NCBI GenBank assembly: GCA_020849825.1
Contig: JADZFP010000470.1
Coordinates: forward strand, 1 to 18,580
Direction of reading: 5' to 3'
DNA: 18,580 nucleotides
Origin: Saprospiraceae bacterium
GTDB taxonomy: Bacteria > Bacteroidota > Bacteroidia > Chitinophagales > Saprospiraceae
Positions 7,031-12,808 of this stretch are shown piece after piece. Below the pieces are notes generated by a model that ran no database searches, had not been told where the DNA came from, and was given only the letters and a program-made list of their open reading frames with translations. Every line of letters starts with the position of its first letter. Position 1 is the first letter of the stretch. The position numbers and the translations under genes were made by a program.

Positions 7031-7872
7031 CTATCAGCATTATCGGACTTGGATTGATCGGCGGCTCGCTGGCAACCGATCTCCGCGAACGCCGGCTGGC
7101 CCGGCGCCTGATCGGGGTCGACAGCCGCCCCGAGCATGGCCAGCAAGCCCTGTCGCTGGGCCTGATCGACGCGTTTTTGCCGCTCGATCAGGCGGTTGCG
7201 CAAAGCGAACTGATTATTTGTTCCACTCCTGTCGACCATCTGAGTCGCCTGGTTCCGGATCTGCTCGACCGAATCGGTTCCACTCAGGTGGTGATGGATG
7301 TAGGCTCTACCAAACAGGCCGTACTCGAAGCCGTGGCCGGCCACCCGCGCCGCGACCGCTTCGTGGCAACCCACCCGATGGCCGGAACGGAGTTTTCAGG
7401 CCCCCGGGCAGCGGTCAGCGGTTTGTTTGAGGGCAAATGCTGCGTGCTCTGCGACACCGGCCACAGCGCACCCGACGCCCTGGAAAAAGTACAAAACCTG
7501 TACGCCGCCCTCGGTATGCGGCTCGTCGAACTCGACGGCGCCGACCATGACCTGCACGTCGCCTACGTCAGCCATATTTCACACATCGCCTCCTTTGCCC
7601 TGGCGCTCACCGTACTGGAAAAAGAGCGCGAGGAAGAACGGATTTTCGAACTCGCCAGCGGCGGTTTCAGCAGCACCGTCAGGCTGGCCAAAAGCAACGC
7701 CGATACCTGGATACCCATTTTCCGGCAAAATCGCGAAAACGTGCTCGACGTGCTCGACGAATTCATCAACACCGTCAGCCGGTTTCGTACGCTGCTGATC
7801 AAGAAGGACTTCGGAGAATTCGACCGGCTGATTCGCAAGGCCAACGACATCCGGCGCATCCTTCATTCCTGA
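7027..7872 (+). CDS. tyrA: Prephenate dehydrogenase
   Basis: 281 residues. Oxidatively decarboxylates prephenate to 4-hydroxyphenylpyruvate for tyrosine. The N-terminal Rossmann fold has GLGLIGGS (7-14), and an acidic residue after the second strand (GVDSRPEH, D32) suggests NAD preference. THPMAGTEFSGP (115-126) is the family signature with the catalytic His116. The helical C-terminal domain includes HVAYVSHISHIASFALAL. There is no chorismate mutase or ACT domain, so the enzyme shows no obvious built-in Tyr sensor of that type. The start overlaps the stop of the aminotransferase. Confidence 0.95.
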   Translation: MTISIIGLGLIGGSLATDLRERRLARRLIGVDSRPEHGQQALSLGLIDAFLPLDQAVAQSELIICSTPVDHLSRLVPDLLDRIGSTQVVMDVGSTKQAVLEAVAGHPRRDRFVATHPMAGTEFSGPRAAVSGLFEGKCCVLCDTGHSAPDALEKVQNLYAALGMRLVELDGADHDLHVAYVSHISHIASFALALTVLEKEREEERIFELASGGFSSTVRLAKSNADTWIPIFRQNRENVLDVLDEFINTVSRFRTLLIKKDFGEFDRLIRKANDIRRILHS

Positions 7873-7880
7873 CGGTGAAA

Positions 7881-7916
7881 AGGTTGATGAGGTTGATAAG
7901 GTTTATAGGGTTTATT
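7881..7916 (+). repeat. Four imperfect 9-nt tandem repeats between tyrA and the DAHP synthase gene
   Basis: AGGTTGATG, AGGTTGATA, AGGTTTATA, GGGTTTATT run head to tail in the 115-nt gap after tyrA. No hairpin or U-tract terminator is seen here, so the operon probably reads through. The rest of the gap is AT-rich with no gene. Confidence 0.6.
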
Positions 7917-7987
7917 AATCCACTCGCTGAAATCCAGGCGGCACACACTATAACATTCATTAATAATAACCAATCTGAATAAAAGAC

Positions 7988-9043
7988 ATGTTTTCCAAAT
8001 CCGCTTCCCGCCCCTACCTCATCGCCGGCCCCTGCTCGGCCGAAACCGAAGAACAAGTGCTCGATATCGCGCACAGCCTGGCCAGTCAGGGCATCGACCT
8101 GTTCCGGGCCGGCATCTGGAAACCCCGGACCCGCCCGGGCGCCTTCGAAGGCAACGGCGCCGCGGCCCTGCCCTGGTTGCGGCGGGTAAAAGCCGAAACC
8201 GGCCTGCGCACCACCATCGAAGTCGCCACCGGCCAGCAAGCCTATGAAGCCCTCAAATTCGGGGTCGACGTGCTCTGGATCGGCGCGCGCACCACCGTCA
8301 ACCCTTTCTCTGTGCAAGAGATTGCCGACGCGCTGCGCGGCGTCGAGGTGCCGGTTTTGGTAAAAAACCCGGTCAACCCCGATCTCGATCTCTGGATCGG
8401 CGCCATTGAACGGTTGCAAAATGCCGGCGTGGGCCCCATAGGCGCCATTCACCGCGGCTTTTCGGCGTATGCCAAAACCAAATTCCGCAACGCCCCCTGG
8501 TGGGAAATCCCCATCGAACTGCGCCGCCGCATGCCCGAACTCCCCCTGCTTTGCGACAACAGCCACATCTGCGGCAACCGCGACGACCTCCTGGAAGTGG
8601 CGCAGCAGGCCCTCGATCTCAATTACGACGGCCTGATGACCGAAGTGCACAACCGCCCCGACGAGGCATGGAGCGATGCCAAACAGCAAATCACGCCGTT
8701 TGCCTACGGTGAAATGCTGCGACAACTGGTGGTGCCGCAAGCCAGTACCGACAATCCGGAGTTTCTGGAAAACCTCGAACACCTGCGGCACAGGATCGAC
8801 GAGATCGACCTGGAAATGCTCAACTTGCTGGCCCGCCGCATGCGCTGCGCCCAGGAAATCGGGCGCTACAAACAGCGCAACAACATCGCCATTCTGCAAA
8901 CGGGACGCTGGAGCCAGATTCTCGAAAAATCATTCGCCGAGGGCCGCAAGCGAGGCCTGAGCGACGAATTTGTGGAAAAATTTCTCTCCGCCGTGCACCA
9001 GGAGAGCATTGCACAACAAACTGCCGTCGTGCATTGCGCCTAA
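7988..9043 (+). CDS. aroF: Bifunctional 3-deoxy-7-phosphoheptulonate synthase / chorismate mutase
   Basis: 351 residues. The N-terminal domain (about 8-250) is a type I-beta, KDO8P-synthase-like DAHP synthase, the entry enzyme of the shikimate pathway. It has GPCSAE (14-19), KPRTRPG (45-51), VKNPVN (125-130), CDNSHICGN (189-197, metal His) and TEVHN (218-222). The C-terminal 262-350 is an AroQ-type chorismate mutase, recognised by RIDEIDLEMLNLLARRM and the following EIGRYKQ, which converts chorismate to prephenate. One polypeptide thus opens and branches the pathway for PheA and TyrA of the same operon. In homologous fusions the mutase domain is known to mediate prephenate feedback on DAHP synthase. 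aroF is used as a conventional symbol; other names exist for this fusion. Confidence 0.95.
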   Translation: MFSKSASRPYLIAGPCSAETEEQVLDIAHSLASQGIDLFRAGIWKPRTRPGAFEGNGAAALPWLRRVKAETGLRTTIEVATGQQAYEALKFGVDVLWIGARTTVNPFSVQEIADALRGVEVPVLVKNPVNPDLDLWIGAIERLQNAGVGPIGAIHRGFSAYAKTKFRNAPWWEIPIELRRRMPELPLLCDNSHICGNRDDLLEVAQQALDLNYDGLMTEVHNRPDEAWSDAKQQITPFAYGEMLRQLVVPQASTDNPEFLENLEHLRHRIDEIDLEMLNLLARRMRCAQEIGRYKQRNNIAILQTGRWSQILEKSFAEGRKRGLSDEFVEKFLSAVHQESIAQQTAVVHCA

Positions 9044-9048
9044 CTTTG
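9041..9048 (+). promoter_or_regulatory. Candidate -7 box overlapping the aroF stop codon (possible leaderless start of rluE)
   Basis: TAACTTTG matches TAnnTTTG exactly; its TAA is the stop codon of the DAHP synthase gene. Transcription would start about 5 nt downstream, at or beside the rluE ATG (9053), giving a leaderless mRNA. No good -33 TTG was found, so a chance match is possible. Confidence 0.35.
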
Positions 9049-9052
9049 CGGC

Positions 9053-9640
9053 ATGAAACCGCGGTATTTCCTCCTGTACAAACCCTTCGGCATGTTGTCG
9101 CAATTTTCCCGCGAAACCCCGGAGCAACGCACCCTGGCCGATCTGGATGTTGTCTTTCCCAAAGACGTATATCCGGTCGGCCGCCTCGATGCCGACAGCG
9201 AGGGGCTGCTCCTGCTCACCAACGACAAATCGCTGAACGCCCGCCTGCTCAACCCGCGTTTCGAGCATCCGAGGACCTATTGGGCGCAGGTGGAGGGCAT
9301 ACCCGATGAGGCCGCTCTTGAACAACTGAGGGCGGGCGTCACGATCCGGATCGACGGAAAATCCTTTCAAACCCGGCCTGCAAAGGTGGAAGTATTAACG
9401 GTTCAACCTGAACTGCCCGAACGGCATCCGCCGGTCCGTTTTCGCAAAACGGTGCCCGACGCCTGGCTCGAACTTACGCTGGTGGAGGGCAAAAACCGGC
9501 AGGTGCGCCGCATGTGTGCAGCCGTCGGGTTGCCGGTTTTGCGGTTGGTGCGGGTGGCTATCGGCGATATTTTGCGGGGCGATATGCAACCTGGCGAAGT
9601 GCGGGAAATCGATTTGCCTGCGCCGTGGAAAAGCCGTTAA
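9053..9640 (+). CDS. rluE: RluE-like 23S rRNA pseudouridine synthase (RsuA/RluB/E/F family)
   Basis: 195 residues. The family signature GRLDADSEGLLLLTND (43-58) contains the catalytic Asp46. The N-terminal YFLLYKPFGMLSQFS (5-19) and C-terminal EGKNRQVRRMCAAVG blocks are also typical. There is no N-terminal S4 RNA-binding domain, which together with the length fits RluE rather than RsuA, RluB or RluF; RluE modifies U2457 of 23S rRNA in E. coli. It begins 9 nt after the aromatic operon and may be read through from it, or from its own overlapping promoter. Its stop abuts the stop of the convergent SRPBCC gene. Confidence 0.9.
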   Translation: MKPRYFLLYKPFGMLSQFSRETPEQRTLADLDVVFPKDVYPVGRLDADSEGLLLLTNDKSLNARLLNPRFEHPRTYWAQVEGIPDEAALEQLRAGVTIRIDGKSFQTRPAKVEVLTVQPELPERHPPVRFRKTVPDAWLELTLVEGKNRQVRRMCAAVGLPVLRLVRVAIGDILRGDMQPGEVREIDLPAPWKSR

Positions 9641-10111
9641 TCAGGGCATTTTTCCGAATAAATCCTCCAGTTTTTTCCAGCGATACGCGAAGATGGTTTC
9701 CAGTTGCCGGCGTACGAACAACACATGCGCGAGACGGCCGAGTATACCCAGCGGCAGACGGTAATGCACCAGGTCGGTCATTTCCACGCCGCCCGGCACG
9801 GCTTTGAAATGGTGCTGATGGTGCCACATCGCGTAAGGGCCTACGCGTTGTTCGTCGACAAAAAACTTCTGATGCTCCACGTGAGTAATCTCCGTCATCC
9901 AATACAGCGGGATACCCAGGACGGGTGTTACCGTGTAGTCGATGATCTGACCAGCATACATGTGAGAAAGAAAATCGGGGTCGGAGAGCACGTGAAAGCC
10001 CATGTAGGGCGGCGTGATTTCCTTGAGGTTGCCGGGTGCGGAGAAAAAGTCCCAGGCGTGTTCGAGCGATATGGGCAGGCGTTGCACCCGCTTTAAAGTA
10101 AATGTGGCCAT
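9641..10111 (-). CDS. SRPBCC (START/Bet v1-like) domain protein
   Basis: 156 residues from ATG 10111. The protein starts MATFTLKRVQRLPISLEHAWDFFSAPGNLKEITPP, the usual first strand and helix of SRPBCC ligand-binding folds; the rest alternates beta strands and ends in a long C-terminal helix (LETIFAYRWKKLEDLF). It has a hydrophobic cavity fold, and the ligand is not predictable. It resembles the small cyclase/dehydrase-like or CoxG-like proteins common in bacteria. A GTG 11 codons upstream (10144) is possible in frame but would add residues before the domain start and lies in an inverted repeat. The stop codon directly abuts that of rluE. Confidence 0.82.
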   Translation of the reverse strand: MATFTLKRVQRLPISLEHAWDFFSAPGNLKEITPPYMGFHVLSDPDFLSHMYAGQIIDYTVTPVLGIPLYWMTEITHVEHQKFFVDEQRVGPYAMWHHQHHFKAVPGGVEMTDLVHYRLPLGILGRLAHVLFVRRQLETIFAYRWKKLEDLFGKMP

Positions 10112-10144
10112 TGTCTGCGTTTTGACACGCCAAACAATGGCCAC
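10104..10144. repeat. 11-bp inverted repeat around the start codon of the SRPBCC gene
   Basis: GTGGCCATTGT (10104-10114) and ACAATGGCCAC (10134-10144) are exact reverse complements. Within the 19-nt spacer, GCGT (10117-10120) can pair with ACGC (10127-10130). The ATG at 10109-10111 lies in one arm. It could be an operator or a hairpin that hides the start codon. Role inferred only. Confidence 0.55.
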
Positions 10145-10171
10145 GGGCTACGGTTCAATACCGAAGAGGAA

Positions 10172-10597
10172 TTACATATTCTCCGACACGAATTTGCTCA
10201 AATCCTCCGGATATTCCTTGTTGTATTCGTAGCGGATAAGGTCGGTGGAGGTGACGATGCCGATCAGTTCGCGGTCGTCGTTGACAATCGGCACGGCGTG
10301 GAAAAGGTGCTCTTTCAAGACTTCAGCCACGGCGCCGAGGTGTTGATCGGGGTCGAGCGCCGCTACTTTGTTCACCATGATTTCGGTGACGGGGACGTTT
10401 TCGCATTCTGCGGCGGATTTGCCGGATTTGAAAATATCCCAGGAAGAAATGATACCCACCAATTTTTTTCCTTCGACAATGGGCAGGTGGTGAATGTGTT
10501 TTTCCAGCATAATCCGACGCGCATCGCCAAGGGTATTTTCCGGCGTCAGGGTGATCACGTCCGTGGTCATCACCGCGCGTACATATTCGTTCATCAT
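10172..10597 (-). CDS. Two-CBS-domain protein
   Basis: 141 residues made of two CBS domains (about 8-60 and 70-130) and little else. Recognisable features are VMTTDVITLTPENTLGDARRIM, HHLPIVEGKKLVGIISSWD, and the second copy EIMVNKVAALDPDQ to HAVPIVNDDRELIGIVTSTDLI. Paired CBS domains form a Bateman module that binds adenine nucleotides and regulates partner proteins. Stand-alone forms like this are cytoplasmic and usually of unknown partner. The start is one of two adjacent ATGs (10597 or 10594). It lies 60 nt before the SRPBCC gene on the same strand and 151 nt after proC, with its own candidate promoter. Confidence 0.92.
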   Translation of the reverse strand: MMNEYVRAVMTTDVITLTPENTLGDARRIMLEKHIHHLPIVEGKKLVGIISSWDIFKSGKSAAECENVPVTEIMVNKVAALDPDQHLGAVAEVLKEHLFHAVPIVNDDRELIGIVTSTDLIRYEYNKEYPEDLSKFVSENM

Positions 10598-10653
10598 AGG
10601 CTGTGAAGCATAAGATTTAGTGAAAAAAAAGACAGGGTTGCACTTTGACCGTC

Positions 10654-10683
10654 CAAAGTAGGGCCTTCCCCTGAATCCGGCAA
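10654..10683 (-). promoter_or_regulatory. Candidate promoter of the CBS gene
   Basis: On the minus strand, TTG (10683-10681), exactly 19 nt, then CTACTTTG (10661-10654). The spacing is canonical for Bacteroidota and the TTTG half of the -7 box matches; the TA half does not. Transcription would start near 10649, about 50 nt before the ATG. Confidence 0.35.
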
Positions 10684-10748
10684 GGGATTCAATTTATTTG
10701 ACATTAATTAAAACAAAACCGGTCTGATTCGGACGAAAAAACAGACAA

Positions 10749-11549
10749 TTATTGCCCGAGCTCTCGGGCGCGCCGGAGTGCAGCCTCCGCACCGGCCATC
10801 ACGCTCTGATGCAATTCCGTATCGTTAAAAATCCGCAGGGCGGCTTCGGTCGTACCGCCTTTGCTGGCTACTTTGGCAATCCATTCCTGGCAGGAAAAAT
10901 CGCTGTTGTTGTATAGATCCACGGCGCCGGTAAAGGTCTGGCTGACGAGCAATTCGGCTTCCGAAGCGGCAAAACCCATGTTTTTGGCGGCTTCGATCAT
11001 GGCATTCATAAAAAAGTAAACATAGGCCGGGCCGGAGCCGGAAATCGCCGTGGCGGCATCGATCATGTCTTCCTGCTCCACGTACAAGGTTTTGCCCGTG
11101 GTGTTCAACAGGTTTTGCACCGTGACCAGTTCGATACGCGTCACGGCATCGGTGGAGGTAAAGGCCGTAACGCCGGCGCCGATCTGTGCCGGCAGATTGG
11201 GCATGGCCCGGATGACTTTTTGCACCCCGAGCGTATCGGAAATAGTCGACAACCGAACCCCGGCCATAATGCTGAGAAAAACTTGACCGGGATCAACCAG
11301 CGGCGCAATTTCGGCAAACAGTCGCCCGGAATCCTGCGGTTTTACGGCAAAAATGCAAAGGTCGGCGTCTTTGACGCAATAGGCCGGATCGCTGAAAAAA
11401 CGGCCGTCGTAGTGTTGGCTGAGATGGTTGGCTTTTTCATAAGTCCGGCAAAGCACCATCAAATTGTCGGCAGTCACGATTCTGCTCCTCAAAAAAGCCT
11501 GGGCGTATGTGAGGCCCATGTTCCCGCCGCCGATGATTAGAATTTTCAT
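10749..11549 (-). CDS. proC: Pyrroline-5-carboxylate reductase
   Basis: 266 residues. Reduces 1-pyrroline-5-carboxylate to proline. The N-terminal Rossmann fold has GGGNMG (7-12) and AVKPQD; the C-terminal helical domain carries the signature AISGSGPAYVYFFMNAM and KGGTTEAAL. Length and order match the family. The start is the ATG at 11549 (MKILIIGGGNMG), because the longer in-frame extension to 11738 runs through the promoter region and into the divergent asparaginase gene. A possible -7 element AATTTTTG lies at 11573-11566 on the minus strand. Confidence 0.95.
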   Translation of the reverse strand: MKILIIGGGNMGLTYAQAFLRSRIVTADNLMVLCRTYEKANHLSQHYDGRFFSDPAYCVKDADLCIFAVKPQDSGRLFAEIAPLVDPGQVFLSIMAGVRLSTISDTLGVQKVIRAMPNLPAQIGAGVTAFTSTDAVTRIELVTVQNLLNTTGKTLYVEQEDMIDAATAISGSGPAYVYFFMNAMIEAAKNMGFAASEAELLVSQTFTGAVDLYNNSDFSCQEWIAKVASKGGTTEAALRIFNDTELHQSVMAGAEAALRRARELGQ

Positions 11550-11601
11550 GAGTCGGATTTTGCTGCAAAAATTAGACTTTTCGGCAGTAAAAACTTGAAC
11601 C

Positions 11602-12645
11602 ATGACAAAATTCACTCCGCTACCGGCTGTAATTTTATGCTGTATCCTCCTGACCGGCTTTGCATGCCGGCAATCTTCTTCCAATTCTTCCTCACCTGAC
11701 ATGAGCGAACACAAACGCCCGGCCTGGGCCATCGCCATCCACGGCGGCGCCGGCGCGCTGGGCCGGGCTGAAATGACGCCGGAAAAAGAGGCCCGCTACC
11801 GGGCTGCCCTCGACAGCGCCCTGCAAATCGGCGAAAACGTGCTGCGCAACGGCGGCTCCGCACTCGACGCCGTCACGCAAACCGTCCAATGGCTCGAAGA
11901 TTGCCCCTTGTTCAACGCCGGCCGGGGCGCCGTATTCACCCACGAAGGACGCAATGAACTCGACGCCAGCATCATGGAAGGCCGCACCCAGATGGCGGGC
12001 GCGGTGGGCGGTGTGACGATTGTAAAAAACCCCATTCTGCTGGCCCGGGCGGTAATGGAAAAATCGCCGCACGTCATGCTCACCGGTCGCGGCGCCGAAC
12101 AATTCGCCCTCGAAAACGGCATCGACACGGTGTCGCCGGCCTGGTTTTACACCGAGGAACGCTGGAATACACTGCAAAAAATGCTGGAGGAAGAAAAAAG
12201 CAAAACCGGCAGCCTGACCCGCAACCCCGATTACAAATTTGGCACCGTGGGCTGTGTCGCGCTCGACCAGTCGGGCAACCTGGCTGCCGGAACCAGCACA
12301 GGGGGCATGACCAACAAACGCTGGAATCGCCTGGGCGACACGCCCGTTATCGGCGCGGGCACTTATGCCGACAACAACGTTTGCGCCGTATCCTGCACGG
12401 GTCACGGCGAATATTTTATCCGCTACGCCGTGGCCCACGACGTGTGGGCGCTCATGGCCTACAAAGGTTTGTCGCTGCAGGAAGCGACCGAACTTGTGGT
12501 CAATAAAAAACTGGTGGAAAAAGGCGGTGAAGGCGGTTTGATCGCCGTCGACAAAAACGGCAATATCGCACTGCCCTTCAATTCGGAAGGCATGTACCGG
12601 GGTTTCGCTACGCCGGAGGAGCGGAAAGTGGATATTTACAAGTGA
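11602..12645 (+). CDS. iaaA: Isoaspartyl peptidase/L-asparaginase (Ntn hydrolase), exported
   Basis: 347 residues. The N-terminus MTKFTPLPAVILCCILLTGFAC is a hydrophobic export signal ending in a Cys, followed by a Ser/Asn-rich linker. This suggests a lipoprotein, although Gly at -3 of the Cys is not the standard lipobox residue. The enzyme begins at about residue 42 with IAIHGGAGAL. The nucleophile is Thr215 in FGTVGCVA, exposed by autocleavage into alpha and beta chains. TSTGG (231-235) and GAGTYADNN also fit the family. It removes isoaspartyl residues from peptides and hydrolyses asparagine. Divergent from proC with 52 nt between the starts; no clear promoter was identified for it. Confidence 0.93.
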   Translation: MTKFTPLPAVILCCILLTGFACRQSSSNSSSPDMSEHKRPAWAIAIHGGAGALGRAEMTPEKEARYRAALDSALQIGENVLRNGGSALDAVTQTVQWLEDCPLFNAGRGAVFTHEGRNELDASIMEGRTQMAGAVGGVTIVKNPILLARAVMEKSPHVMLTGRGAEQFALENGIDTVSPAWFYTEERWNTLQKMLEEEKSKTGSLTRNPDYKFGTVGCVALDQSGNLAAGTSTGGMTNKRWNRLGDTPVIGAGTYADNNVCAVSCTGHGEYFIRYAVAHDVWALMAYKGLSLQEATELVVNKKLVEKGGEGGLIAVDKNGNIALPFNSEGMYRGFATPEERKVDIYK

Positions 12646-12799
12646 AGAAACGTTGTTTCGAGGTTACTCGATTTGCGATTTATTCGATTTCCGATTTCCA
12701 ATTTGCGAATAGAATTGGGATTGTTGATTTTAAATCAATCAAAATTCATTATTCGAAAATCCAATCGCAAATCGAACAACCTCGAAACGACGCTTCTCC
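12644..12799. repeat. Long imperfect inverted repeat between convergent genes
   Basis: Arms 12644-12680 and 12763-12799 pair over about 37 bp with few mismatches; the inner 30 bp (12651-12680 with 12763-12792) have only three. The middle contains further symmetry, including TTGATTTTAAATCAA (about 12724-12738). The arms contain GATTTGCGATT-type motifs. It fills nearly the whole gap between the asparaginase stop (12645) and the T9SS-protein stop (12809). It may act as a terminator for both genes, or be a small non-autonomous mobile repeat. No protein is encoded. Confidence 0.7.
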
Positions 12800-12808
12800 C
12801 CATAACCG

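Noticed and set aside
10711..10735. Small hairpin GTCTG/CGGAC near the proC stop as a proC terminator
   Set aside because: Only about five base pairs and an interrupted T-tract (CGGTTTTGTTTT on the minus strand); too weak to call.
11550..11738. N-terminal extension of ProC to 11738
   Set aside because: The extension overlaps the divergent asparaginase start and adds 63 unrelated residues before the Rossmann start MKILIIGGGNMG.
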